Below are positions 18,430 through 26,738 of a DNA stretch of 64,000 nucleotides, in pieces; the first letter of the stretch is position 1, and each line of letters starts with the position of its first letter. The notes beneath the pieces are model-generated. The model searched no databases. It saw nothing but the letters and a program-made list of their open reading frames with translations, and had not been told where the DNA came from. A program made the translations under genes and the position numbers. The stretch comes from Streptomyces sp. NK08204 (GTDB lineage: Bacteria; Actinomycetota; Actinomycetes; Streptomycetales; Streptomycetaceae): contig NZ_JAINVF010000001.1 in assembly GCF_020400585.1 (NCBI RefSeq), positions 682,001 through 746,000 of the forward strand, given 5' to 3'.

Positions 18430-18615
18430 TTGACTTCGGCCACCCGACAAGCCCAACCGGCTCCCGACAACCTCGCACAGGGCGGCGAGCGCCCGTACCG
18501 CGACGAGTCCAGCCGCAGGACCCCCGTGTCGATGAGCACGACCACCACGGCGCGGCGGCTGCCCCCGCCCGCTGTCCGCGCGCTGAGCTGGTCCGGGCCG
18601 GGAGGCGCCCTGTGA
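18430..18615 (+). CDS. Small ORF (61 aa) translationally coupled to the ABC exporter
   Basis: Starts at TTG 18430 with AAGGGG about 8 nt upstream; a shorter version could begin at ATG 18532. It ends in a GTGA overlap with the start of the ABC transporter. The product is polar, with a TTTT run near residue 38 and the C-terminus LSWSGPGGAL. Size, composition and coupling to an exporter would suit a peptide precursor or transporter partner. No leader motif, cysteine or other family hallmark supports that, and it may just be a coupling leader. Confidence 0.4.
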   Translation: MTSATRQAQPAPDNLAQGGERPYRDESSRRTPVSMSTTTTARRLPPPAVRALSWSGPGGAL

Positions 18616-20600
18616 AGAGGTTCCTCGGACGTGTGCAGATGGCCGAGCCGGAGGTCTCCGACGCCGAGAAGGAGCTTTTCGGCGGTCCTTTGCGCTACGA
18701 CTTCGGCTGGTCGGAACACGAGCGTGCCCGGCTCGACTTGACGATGATGTCGGCTCTGCGCTCCATGCCGAGGCTGGTCGGGGCGGCCTTGCGGATGGCG
18801 TGGCAGGCGGACCGCCGCGCTCTGCTCACGGTCGCGCTCAGCGAGATCGGGCAGGGTGTTGCTGCGGCCGTCGGGTTGCTCGCGGTCAACGCCGTCATGC
18901 ACGCGCTGCTCGGTTCGGGTCCCCCCGGGCAGCGGTTGCACGCGGTGCTCCCTGGCTTGTCCGCCGCCGCCGGAGCGGCCGTGGTCAACTCGGGCCTGGC
19001 CGGATGGTCCACCTCGCGTGCGGGCCGGCTGGAGCCGCTGGTCGAGCGGATCGCCACGACCCAGTACCTGGCCGCCGCCGCGTCGGTGGAGCTCGAGGCC
19101 ATCGAGGACCCGGAGTTCCGGCGGCTGATCGACGTCGCCCAGTACGGCGCGGGATCCGCCCGCCGTATGATCGGCGCCTGCGTGGCCGCGCTGAACGGGA
19201 CCATCTCCCTGATCTCCACGGCCGGCGTCCTCACCATCCTCCACCCGCTCCTCCTGCCGATGCTGATCCTGATCGCGGTGCCGCGCGGCTGGGGTGCGAT
19301 GCGGGTGGCGCAGGAACGGTACGTGTCGGTGATGAGCTGGATCGAGCATGTGCGGGCCAGCCGCCTCATCGGCAACCTGCTCACGGAGCGCACCGCCGCA
19401 CAGGAAGTGCGCATCCACGCCGTCGGACCGTTCCTGCTCAGCCGTTACGAGCGGATGGCCGAGAGCGCCGAGGCCGAGCAGGAGCGCCTCGCCTCCAGCA
19501 AAGCCGTCACCGAGTGGGTGGCCGCCTCGCTGTCCGGCCTCGCCATGGCGGCGACCTACGCGGCCATGTTCTTGCTGATCACGAGCGGCCACATGAGTCT
19601 GGCCGTGGCCGGTACCGCCGTCATCGCCGTCCGGTCCGGCTCGGCGAGCCTGGGCGCGCTGGTGATGAACGTGAACCAGCTGCACGAGGAGTCCCTCTAC
19701 GTCCGCGACCATGCCCGGTTCCTGGACGAGGCGGCACGACGCACCACTCCCAGCGGGGGCGATCCCGTTCCGGCACGGGTGAGGCAGATCGTCCTCGACC
19801 GGGTCGGCTACCGCTACCCGGACCGCGAGGCCGCCGCCCTGGACGGGGTGTCACTCACGCTGCCCATGGGCTCGGTGACCGCCGTGGTCGGCGAGAACGG
19901 CTCCGGCAAGAGCACTCTGATGAAGGTGTTGTCGGGCCTGTTGCTGCCGCAGAGCGGAACCGTGCGGTGGGGTGATGCCGACGTCGCTTCCCTGGACCGC
20001 GCCGAAGTCTTCGACCGCGTCGCACTGCTCACCCAGGACTTCCAACGCTGGCCCGTGACCGCAGCGTTGAACATCCGGATCGGCCGGCCGGCCCGGGAAG
20101 CCGGTCTCGAGGACCTTCAGCCGTCCGTCGACTACGCCGGTGCCGGTCCGGTCGTCGCGAAGCTTCCCGACGGCCTGCACAGCCTGCTGGCCCGGATGTT
20201 CCGCGGTGCCAGTGAACTGTCCGGCGGCGAGTGGCAGAAGATCGGGCTCGCTCGAACCCACTGGCGCAGCTCCACCTCGGATGCCGACGGTGTGCTCATC
20301 GTGGACGAGCCCACCTCCGCCCTCGACCCGGAAGCGGAGATCGCCGCTTTCGACCGCATCCGCCGGCTCGCCGCCCCGAACCGCGCCGTCGTCCTGGTCA
20401 CCCACCGCATGTCCGGCGTCCGCCACGCCGACCGCATCTACGTCCTGCACCACGGTCGGCTCGTCGAGCACGGCAGCCACGACGAACTCATGGCCGCCAA
20501 GGGGCGCTACGCCTCGATGTTCGACGCGCAGGCCGCTCAGTACGCCCCCTCCGGCACCATCCCCCGCCCCGGCTCCCGCACGGTCGCAGATCCCGCATGA
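18612..20600 (+). CDS. ABC transporter, fused permease and ATPase (exporter half-transporter)
   Basis: 662 residues from GTG 18612, with GGAGG 6-7 nt upstream, overlapping the small ORF stop. A polar N-terminal region of about 60 residues is followed by a membrane domain to about residue 320, with spans such as VGLLAVNAVMHALL and SLISTAGVLTILHPLLLPML. The ATPase domain has Walker A GENGSGKST near residue 427, Q-loop LLTQDFQRWP, signature ELSGGEWQK, Walker B GVLIVDEPTSALD and H-loop VTHRMSG. There is no N-terminal C39 peptidase. This class exports peptides, lipids or drugs as a dimer. It is followed by a truncated methyltransferase (ATGA overlap). Confidence 0.93.
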   Translation: MKRFLGRVQMAEPEVSDAEKELFGGPLRYDFGWSEHERARLDLTMMSALRSMPRLVGAALRMAWQADRRALLTVALSEIGQGVAAAVGLLAVNAVMHALLGSGPPGQRLHAVLPGLSAAAGAAVVNSGLAGWSTSRAGRLEPLVERIATTQYLAAAASVELEAIEDPEFRRLIDVAQYGAGSARRMIGACVAALNGTISLISTAGVLTILHPLLLPMLILIAVPRGWGAMRVAQERYVSVMSWIEHVRASRLIGNLLTERTAAQEVRIHAVGPFLLSRYERMAESAEAEQERLASSKAVTEWVAASLSGLAMAATYAAMFLLITSGHMSLAVAGTAVIAVRSGSASLGALVMNVNQLHEESLYVRDHARFLDEAARRTTPSGGDPVPARVRQIVLDRVGYRYPDREAAALDGVSLTLPMGSVTAVVGENGSGKSTLMKVLSGLLLPQSGTVRWGDADVASLDRAEVFDRVALLTQDFQRWPVTAALNIRIGRPAREAGLEDLQPSVDYAGAGPVVAKLPDGLHSLLARMFRGASELSGGEWQKIGLARTHWRSSTSDADGVLIVDEPTSALDPEAEIAAFDRIRRLAAPNRAVVLVTHRMSGVRHADRIYVLHHGRLVEHGSHDELMAAKGRYASMFDAQAAQYAPSGTIPRPGSRTVADPA

Positions 20601-20806
20601 CCCGCTCGAAAGGCCCAGCGCGACGACTCCCTCCCACCACCGCCCAGGACCACGGTCCCAGCACCCTGCGGCACCGGCTCGTCGATCAGCTCCTCGCGGC
20701 CGGACACCTCCGCACCGCCGCTGACGAGGCCGGCCTGCGCAGAGTGCCCCGCCATGCTTTCGCACGCACCGGAAGTGCCCGTGCAGACCGTACGCCGAAG
20801 ACATGA
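20597..20806 (+). pseudogene. Truncated PCMT-like methyltransferase (N-terminal 69 aa only)
   Basis: ATG 20597 overlaps the ABC transporter stop (ATGA). The sequence STLRHRLVDQLLAAGHLRTA, then DEAGLRRVPRHAFA, matches the N-terminal helix of protein-L-isoaspartate-methyltransferase-like enzymes, a group that includes RiPP-tailoring methyltransferases. The frame ends at TGA 20806, long before the SAM-binding motifs. The next 130 bp read partly as LGISPAEAQTLTAGWSVVR and, after a one-base shift, as RRGIDVLRCYALRP then stop. I do not recognise that second fragment. The intact ancestor was evidently coupled to the exporter. Confidence 0.6.
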
Positions 20807-20935
20807 TCCCTGCCAGCACCTCGGGATCAGCCCCGCCGAGGCCCAGACCCTTACCGCAGGCTGGTCCGTCGTACGCGCCGCGGCATCGACGTACTGCGCT
20901 GCTACGCCCTCCGCCCCTGAACATCGGAGCCGACA

Positions 20936-22108
20936 TTGGACATGGAACGGCAGACCCGCCTCACCTGGGAGGCATACGGCGAACACCACCTGCGGCGGGG
21001 TACGCCCCTCACGGAAGTGGACCGGTTCACCTGGGGCCCCACGGCGAACGGGCCGGGGGACGACATCCTCGGGGACCTCAGCGGCCTGCGTGTCCTGGAC
21101 ATCGGCTGCGGACCCGCCCGCCACGCCGCCCACCTGGCCCGCATCTACGGCGCACACGTGGACGCCGTCGATGCCTCCCGCAGCCAGATCGAGCGGGCCC
21201 GCGCCCGCTACCCCGATGTGCCGGGCCTGCGGCTGCTCCACGCCGACGCCGTCGACCACCTGGGCACCGCAGCGCCGTACGACATGATCTACGGCCTCAG
21301 CACCTTCCACTTCCTCGACCCGCACCGACTCCTGCCCGCCCTGGCGACCGCCCTCAAGCCGGGCGGACGGCTGTTCTTCACCGTGCTGCACACCAACTCC
21401 GCCGGCGACGGCCCGACGTCAACCGTCACGCCGCGCCCGGAGACCCTGCGCCTGGCCGGCGGCGAGGACCTCACCGTGCACATGTGGGTGCTCACACCCG
21501 AGTTGTGGGAGGACCTGCTCGTGCAGTACGGGCTCCGCGTGCGAAGCGTCACCGTCCTCGACGCTCCGGAGGAGCACAACCACGCCTCCTACCGGCTGTT
21601 CCAGGTCCACCGGCCGGCCCGGATCACCGCCCGTCCCCGTACCACGAGACCGCCCGCCGCCCACGCGGCCGTCGGCGTCGGCGCCGTGCTGCTCGGGCCC
21701 CGGGGGCTGCTCCTGGGCCGGCACCGGCTGGGCACACGAGAACTGCCCGGCGGCACTGTGGAGCCGGACGAGTCACTGCAGGAGGCAGTCGTGCGCGAAC
21801 TCGCCGAGGAGACCGGTCTGTACGCCGACCCAGCCGACGTCCGTCTTCTCGGCATGCTCCTCGACCGGGTCGGCGACGTCGTCCGCGTCACCTTCGGCGC
21901 CCTCGTCACCCGTTGGCGCGGAGAGCCGGCCGACCAGCCCGACGAGAGCGTCGGCGACTGGCGCTGGTGGCCGCTGGACGCCCTGCCGCCGGACCTGTTC
22001 GAGTGCAGCGCCCAGATCCTCACCGCCTGGCGTCCCGATCTGCCCCTCGACCACGCACCCGCCCGCTTCACCCCCGTCACCGACCCGCACACGACCCCCC
22101 GCGCGTGA
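20936..22108 (+). CDS. Fusion protein: class I SAM-dependent methyltransferase plus Nudix hydrolase
   Basis: 390 residues. The TTG at 20936 has GGAG six bases upstream and is preferred over ATG 20942, which has a 12-nt spacing. Residues ~45-220 are a Rossmann methyltransferase: [15 protein letters not shown] is motif [19 protein letters not shown] is motif II, and [14 protein letters not shown] is a later strand. Residues ~240-380 are a Nudix domain with a complete box ([11 protein letters not shown], then [11 protein letters not shown]) from about residue 272. The two domains are joined by a Pro/Arg-rich linker ([10 protein letters not shown]). The methyl acceptor and the nucleotide substrate are unknown. 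The gene precedes the GNAT-MazG fusion. Confidence 0.88.
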   Translation: MDMERQTRLTWEAYGEHHLRRGTPLTEVDRFTWGPTANGPGDDILGDLSGLRVLDIGCGPARHAAHLARIYGAHVDAVDASRSQIERARARYPDVPGLRLLHADAVDHLGTAAPYDMIYGLSTFHFLDPHRLLPALATALKPGGRLFFTVLHTNSAGDGPTSTVTPRPETLRLAGGEDLTVHMWVLTPELWEDLLVQYGLRVRSVTVLDAPEEHNHASYRLFQVHRPARITARPRTTRPPAAHAAVGVGAVLLGPRGLLLGRHRLGTRELPGGTVEPDESLQEAVVRELAEETGLYADPADVRLLGMLLDRVGDVVRVTFGALVTRWRGEPADQPDESVGDWRWWPLDALPPDLFECSAQILTAWRPDLPLDHAPARFTPVTDPHTTPRA

Positions 22109-22173
22109 TCCCAGCCCTGAACGGGCGGGACCGCACGGGCACCCCGACGCCGAGACGACAAGGACGGACCCCC

Positions 22174-23010
22174 GTGACCACTCCACGCCGTGCAACGCCC
22201 GCCGACGCCGAAGGCATCACCCTCCTGCGATCGGAGCTGATTCTCTCCCGACCGCTCGACGCGACCTGGCTGACCCTGTGCCGAGACCAGCTGGCCGAAC
22301 GCCTCCAGTCCGGTGGTGACGCCCGGGCCTACGTCGTCGACGCACCCGGGGGTGGACTCGCCACCTGCGCCCTGGCCCTGGTCAGCCCCGTACTGCCCGC
22401 GCCCCGATACCCACAGGGACTGGCCGCACGCATCCAGGCCGTCGCCACCCGACCCGGCTACAGAAGCCGTGGCTACGCCAAGGCCGCCCTCAGCACACTC
22501 CTCGACGACCTGGAGCAGGAAGGCATCACCCTCTTCGAACTGCACGCCAGCAATGAATCAAGGCCCCTGTACGAGGCCCTGGGATTCGCCGGCGACCCGG
22601 CACTCATGCGCAGAACCGCAGTGCCCCAGCAATCCCGCGAGCATCACGCGCGCGCCGCTGCCACCGACGACTGGGACACGATCCAGCGCCTGGCCGACAC
22701 GTTCAGCCGCCTCGACACCGGGAACGGTCTCCAACACGAGGAGCAATGGACCCTGCAGGTGCTCAAACTCGCCGAGGAGGTGGGCGAGGCCGCACAGGCC
22801 GTCATCGGCGCCCGCGGCACCAATCCCCGGAAAGGGCACAGCCACACGTGGACAGACGTCCAGGACGAGGTGGCCGACGCCGTCATCACCGGCATGGTCG
22901 CGCTGGCACGACTGCGCCCCGACGCACGTGAACACTTCACTTCCGTCCTGGCCCGCAAAGCCGTGAAGTTCCTTCACCCGCACGACTCCAGCGACGAGAC
23001 GCTTCGCTGA
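22174..23010 (+). CDS. Fusion protein: GNAT acetyltransferase plus MazG-like nucleotide pyrophosphohydrolase
   Basis: 278 residues from GTG 22174, with AAGGA about 9 nt upstream. Residues ~5-150 are a GNAT domain: AVATRPGYRSRGYAKAALST is the acetyl-CoA-binding motif A, and FELHASNESRPLYEALGF is motif B. From about residue 160 a MazG-like four-helix domain follows, with the metal-binding acid motifs KLAEEVGEAAQAVIG and DVQDEVADAVITGMVAL. MazG-like enzymes clear aberrant NTPs. The acetyltransferase substrate is unknown. It lies 65 bp downstream of the methyltransferase-Nudix fusion, probably in one operon. Pairing a small-molecule-modifying domain with a nucleotide-hydrolysing domain in both genes is notable. 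Confidence 0.85.
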   Translation: MTTPRRATPADAEGITLLRSELILSRPLDATWLTLCRDQLAERLQSGGDARAYVVDAPGGGLATCALALVSPVLPAPRYPQGLAARIQAVATRPGYRSRGYAKAALSTLLDDLEQEGITLFELHASNESRPLYEALGFAGDPALMRRTAVPQQSREHHARAAATDDWDTIQRLADTFSRLDTGNGLQHEEQWTLQVLKLAEEVGEAAQAVIGARGTNPRKGHSHTWTDVQDEVADAVITGMVALARLRPDAREHFTSVLARKAVKFLHPHDSSDETLR

Positions 23011-23344
23011 CCGTCCTCACCAGCCCTGCCACCGCGCTTCCCGTACCGGGCAGGCGCGGGGCGGGTTCCCCACGGAGACCCATCTGCGTGTCGGTCCGCG
23101 ATTCGAGCCGGTCATGGAGGCGGTCAGGGTGCCCGGGGAACGACGAAGGAAATCCGCCCCTCGTCGCGCCACGCATCTTGTCCGCCGGCCCCGCCCCCAT
23201 GCACAAGATCACTGCAGCCGGCGCGGCCCTCTCGGCGCACCTGAGTGTGCTGCGTGCCCCGCACGCCCTGCCGAGCCCGATCGTCGTGACCCGCCAGGGC
23301 CGGTCAAGGCCGCTGGTCCCCCCACTGGCCCCCAAGAACGATCA
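23011..23344. other. Gene-free interval between accessory genes and tRNA-Pro
   Basis: No convincing coding frame. Its right part contains a ~48-bp sequence (23285-23332) repeated beside the second tRNA-Pro. This is the 3' side of the tRNA gene, the usual insertion side for integrative elements, but no att core or integrase could be recognised. Confidence 0.5.
23285..23332. repeat. Long-range repeat, copy 1 (3' flank of tRNA-Pro)
   Basis: Begins CGTGAC, then CCAGGGCCGGTCAAGGCC and a GGTCCCCCC/ACTGG stretch. It matches 45712-45757 with only a few substitutions and indels, in the same order and orientation relative to terminator and tRNA. On the tRNA strand the second copy can be read as GDQWGTSGP, which could be a decayed protein C-terminus. 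Confidence 0.6.
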
Positions 23345-23378
23345 AGGGCCGGTTTCGGAATCCTCCGAAACCGGCCCT
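23345..23378 (-). terminator. Strong terminator hairpin for tRNA-Pro (copy 1)
   Basis: A perfect 15-bp inverted repeat, AGGGCCGGTTTCGGA and its complement, with a four-base loop ATCC. It starts 20 bp after the 3' end of the minus-strand tRNA gene. There is no long U-tract, as is usual in streptomycetes. Confidence 0.8.
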
Positions 23379-23397
23379 GACCTGCGACTCTCACAAG

Positions 23398-23471
<74 letters not shown>

Positions 23472-23576
23472 ATACGCTCACTCACGGTGACCCGCGTGAT
23501 CGCGTGAACAGCACTTTACCCCACCTGCGCGGCTGTTCCGAAGTGGGCCCCGCGGGGGCGGGGGACAATCGGTCGC

Positions 23577-24074
23577 ATGGGAGACGTGGACGCCAGGGAC
23601 CGGGACGTGGAGGGGCGGGCGCGCAGCGCACGGCCCCGGGACGGGCTGGGCAGGCCCCTGCCCTACGGCGCGCAGGGGGTGCCCCGGCAGCCCGAGGGTG
23701 TCGTACGCACCCCGCAGGAGACGGTCGCCGAGGCCCAGACGCTGCTGGACGCCGGGAAACCGTTCCACGCGCACGAGGTGTTCGAGGACGCCTGGAAGTC
23801 GGGTCCCGGAAGGGAACGCACGCTGTGGCGGGGGCTGGCCCAGCTGGCGGTGGGGCTCACGCACGCGGCCCGCGGCAACGCCACCGGCGGCGCCCGGCTG
23901 CTACGGCGCGGCGCGGACGCCGTCGAGGAGTGGGCGGCGGACAGCGGCGAGCGCCGGCCGTACGGGATCGATCTCGGCTCGGTCGCCGGGTGGGCGCGGG
24001 AGCTGGCCGGGCGGGTGGAGCGCGGGGCCGGGCCCGTCGACGCGGAGGCCGAGGCGCCGCGGCTCACCGCGTAG
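23577..24074 (+). CDS. DUF309 domain protein
   Basis: 165 residues from ATG 23577. The core LLDAGKPFHAHEVFEDAWK, then LWRGLAQLAVGLTHAARGNA and GGARLLRRGADAVEEW, is the DUF309 helical domain. Its conserved F-x-A-H-E-x-x-E/D-x-x-W motif looks like a metal or ligand site. The N-terminal ~50 residues are charged and variable. It stands alone between tRNA-Pro and cobF. The function of the family is not known to me. Confidence 0.88.
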   Translation: MGDVDARDRDVEGRARSARPRDGLGRPLPYGAQGVPRQPEGVVRTPQETVAEAQTLLDAGKPFHAHEVFEDAWKSGPGRERTLWRGLAQLAVGLTHAARGNATGGARLLRRGADAVEEWAADSGERRPYGIDLGSVAGWARELAGRVERGAGPVDAEAEAPRLTA

Positions 24075-24140
24075 CACCCTCCCCCGGGACACATGGAGGC
24101 GGTGGGTGCGCCGTCAGTGGCATGCGGCAGACTCGGGGCC

Positions 24141-24914
24141 GTGCGAAAGATTCATGTCATCGGTATCGGCGCGGGCGACCCCGACCAGCTGACCCTGCAG
24201 GCGGTCAAGGCGCTGCGGAGCACGGACGTGTTCTTCCTGCTCGACAAGGGCGAGGTGAAGAGCGACCTGACCCAGCTCCGCCGGGACATCCTGGACGCAC
24301 ACCTGCCCCCGGGGTCGTACCGGGTGGTCGAGGCCCGCGACCCGGACCGGGACCGCCGGGCGGGCGGCGCCGCGTACTCGCCGGCCGTCGGGGACTGGCG
24401 CAGCGCCCGCGCCGGGATCTACGAGCGGCTGATCGCCGAGGAGTTGGGCGAGGACGGCACGGGTGCCTTCCTGGTGTGGGGGGATCCTTCGCTGTACGAC
24501 AGCACGCTCGGGATTCTTCAGGAGGTGCTGGAGCGCGCGGCGGTGGCGTTCGAGTACGACGTGGTGCCCGGCATCAGCAGCGTCTCCTCACTGGTCGCCC
24601 GGCATCGCACGGGGCTGAACCGGGTGGCGCGGCCGGTGCAGATCACCACCGGGCGGCGGCTGGCCGAGGGCTTCCCGGAGGGGGTGGACGACGTGGTGGT
24701 GATGCTCGACGCGCACCAGACCTTCCGGCAGTACGCCGACCAGGACATCGACATCTACTGGGGGGCCTACATTGGCACTCCGGACGAGATCCTGGTCTCC
24801 GGCCCGATCGGGGAGGCGGGGCCGCGTATCGAGCGGGTGCGGGCCGAGGCGCGGGAGCGCAAGGGCTGGATCATGGACACGTATCTGCTGCGCAGGCACC
24901 CCGGCGAGCAGTGA
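24141..24914 (+). CDS. cobF: Precorrin-6A synthase (deacetylating), CobF
   Basis: 257 residues from GTG 24141, which places KIHVIGIGAGDPDQLTLQAV at the very N-terminus as in other tetrapyrrole methylases. A longer frame from 24093 would add a non-conserved leader. GAFLVWGDPSLYDSTL, VPGISSVSSLVARH and YWGAYIGTPDE are the SAM- and substrate-binding loops of the TP_methylase fold. LLDKGEVKSDL is typical of CobF rather than CobI/CobM. CobF methylates C1 and removes the acetyl group in the aerobic cobalamin pathway. It converges with cobK, which acts on its product; the rest of the cob genes are outside the window. Confidence 0.92.
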   Translation: MRKIHVIGIGAGDPDQLTLQAVKALRSTDVFFLLDKGEVKSDLTQLRRDILDAHLPPGSYRVVEARDPDRDRRAGGAAYSPAVGDWRSARAGIYERLIAEELGEDGTGAFLVWGDPSLYDSTLGILQEVLERAAVAFEYDVVPGISSVSSLVARHRTGLNRVARPVQITTGRRLAEGFPEGVDDVVVMLDAHQTFRQYADQDIDIYWGAYIGTPDEILVSGPIGEAGPRIERVRAEARERKGWIMDTYLLRRHPGEQ

Positions 24915-24941
24915 CGGCGCCGGTGAGGGCCTGCTGCGGGC

Positions 24942-25688
24942 CTACGACCGGCCGAGGCCCAGCCGGTCCAGTACGGCTGCCACGTCCGGCACCGGTGTGA
25001 CGCCTGCCGGCAGGGCGGGGCGTCGCACGACGACCACGGGCAGGGCGAGTTCGCGGGCGGCCGTCAGCTTGGCGGCCGTCGCCTCGCCGCCGCTGTCCTT
25101 CGTCACCAGCACCTCGATGCGGTGGGCGCGCAGCAGCGCCGTCTCGTCGGCGACCGTGAACGGGCCGCGGGCCAGGACCACGTCGGTGTGCGGGGGCAGG
25201 GGCGGCTCGGGCGCCTCCACCGAGCGGACGACGAAGTGCTGGTCCGTCAGGTGGGCGAAGCAGGACAGGCCGAGGCGGCCGGTGGTGAGGAAGACCCGGG
25301 TACCCAGGGCGGGCAGCATCCCGGCAGCCGCGTCCAGGGACGCCGCCTCGTGCCAGCGGTCACCGGGGCCCGGCCGCCAGCCGGGGCGGCGCAGGACGAC
25401 CGCGGGCACTGCGGCGGCCTTCGCCGCGCGGGCCGCGTTCGCCGTGATCGACGCGGCGAAGGGGTGGGTCGCGTCGACCAGGGCGTCCACCCGGTGCTCG
25501 CGCAGCCAGTCGGTCAGGCCCTCCGCCCCGCCGAAGCCGCCGGTCCGGACCTCGCCGGCGAGCGCCCCTGGACGGGCCACGCGGCCCGCGAGCGAGGTGG
25601 TGACGCGGATGCCGGGACGGGCGGCGAGGTCCGCGGCGAGGCGGCGGGCCTCGGTGGTGCCGCCGAGGATCAGGACGTGCGGGGACAT
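24942..25688 (-). CDS. cobK: Precorrin-6A reductase, CobK
   Basis: 248 residues from ATG 25688. HVLILGGTTEARRLAADL is the N-terminal nucleotide-binding loop, GFGGAEGLTDWLREHRVDAL and DATHPFAASITANA are the hallmark CbiJ/CobK segments, and VLVTKDSGGEATAAKLTAA is the C-terminal signature. It reduces precorrin-6A to 6B with NADPH. It is convergent with cobF (27-bp gap) and divergent from the HAD gene at 25750. It lacks an obvious Shine-Dalgarno site and may be translated from a near-leaderless mRNA. Confidence 0.93.
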   Translation of the reverse strand: MSPHVLILGGTTEARRLAADLAARPGIRVTTSLAGRVARPGALAGEVRTGGFGGAEGLTDWLREHRVDALVDATHPFAASITANAARAAKAAAVPAVVLRRPGWRPGPGDRWHEAASLDAAAGMLPALGTRVFLTTGRLGLSCFAHLTDQHFVVRSVEAPEPPLPPHTDVVLARGPFTVADETALLRAHRIEVLVTKDSGGEATAAKLTAARELALPVVVVRRPALPAGVTPVPDVAAVLDRLGLGRS

Positions 25689-25749
25689 GGGGGTGAGCGT
25701 ACGAGGTCGTACGGGCCGTTTCGGAGACCGGGTCGCTACCGTCGGGGGC

Positions 25750-26538
25750 ATGGAATCCACGCGTGCCGTGCTCATCGACATCGACGGGGTGCTCACCGTC
25801 TCCTGGAAGCCGCTGCCGGGAGCGGTTCAGGCGCTGCGGGAGATCAGGGCGGCCGGGCTGGGTGTGGCTCTGGTGACCAACACGACGTCCCGTACGCGGG
25901 CGTCGATCGCCGAGACGCTGTCGGGGGCCGGGTTCGAGGTGAGCGCGCAGGACGTGCTCACGGCGCCCGCGGTCACCGCCGCCCATCTCGCCGAACACTT
26001 TCCGGGCGCCCGCTGTGCCCTCCTGAACAGCGGGGACATCGCGGAGGACCTCGGGGACATCACGCTGGTCGACGAGGACGAGGTCCGTCCGGACGTGGTC
26101 GTCGTCGGGGGCGCCGGGCCCGAGTTCGACTACGCGGCGCTCAACCGGGCCTTCGGTCACCTTCAGCGGGGGGCGCGGCTGATCGCCATGCACCGCAACC
26201 TGTACTGGCGGACCGACACCGGACTGCAGTTGGACTCGGGTGCTTTCCTGCTCGGGCTGGAGCGGGCCGCGCGGGTCGAGGCGGAGGTCACGGGCAAGCC
26301 GTCCCCGGCGTTCTTCGCGGCGGCATTGGCCCGGCTGGGCGTGGACGCGGACCGGGCGCTGATGGTGGGCGACGACATCGAGTCCGACGTTCTCGCGGCA
26401 CAGCGCGCAGGGATCACGGGGGTGCTGGTCAGGACCGGGAAGTATCAGCGGCAGACCGAGGAGAGCGCCGACGGTGCTCCGGATCATGTCGTGGACTCGT
26501 TCGCCGGTCTGCCCGAGCTGCTGGGACTGACGCGTTGA
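25750..26538 (+). CDS. HAD-superfamily IIA hydrolase (NagD/PGP-like)
   Basis: 262 residues from ATG 25750. Motif I is LIDIDGVLTVSWKPLPGAV with the nucleophilic Asp and a second acid two residues later, motif II is VALVTNTTSRT, motif III includes GKPSPAFF, and motif IV is MVGDDIESDVLAAQRAG. The C2 cap (DVVVVGGAGPEFDYAALNRA, then MHRNLYWRTDTGLQLDSGAF) places it in the NagD/HDHD2 group. It is a Mg-dependent phosphatase for a small phosphorylated metabolite, substrate unknown. Its 61-bp divergent gap with cobK may hold back-to-back promoters. Confidence 0.92.
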   Translation: MESTRAVLIDIDGVLTVSWKPLPGAVQALREIRAAGLGVALVTNTTSRTRASIAETLSGAGFEVSAQDVLTAPAVTAAHLAEHFPGARCALLNSGDIAEDLGDITLVDEDEVRPDVVVVGGAGPEFDYAALNRAFGHLQRGARLIAMHRNLYWRTDTGLQLDSGAFLLGLERAARVEAEVTGKPSPAFFAAALARLGVDADRALMVGDDIESDVLAAQRAGITGVLVRTGKYQRQTEESADGAPDHVVDSFAGLPELLGLTR

Positions 26539-26738
26539 CGTGCTCCCTGGCCTGAGATCCAGGGAACCCATGTCACCACGCGAGCCCGGTTCGTCGCGGA
26601 CCAGGCGGTGCGGCCTGGCTCACACCGGGGCCTTCGTCCACGCGGTGGACCTGCGGTGGGCCGTTGTCCCGGACGGCCGGACGACGCCGACGGCAGCTGC
26701 TGCCACATGCCGCCCGACGTGACCCGCTGGAGCTGGGG

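Noticed and set aside
24942..26571. Long alternative frames over cobK and the HAD gene
   Set aside because: They overlap two genes with complete motif sets and have no motifs of their own.
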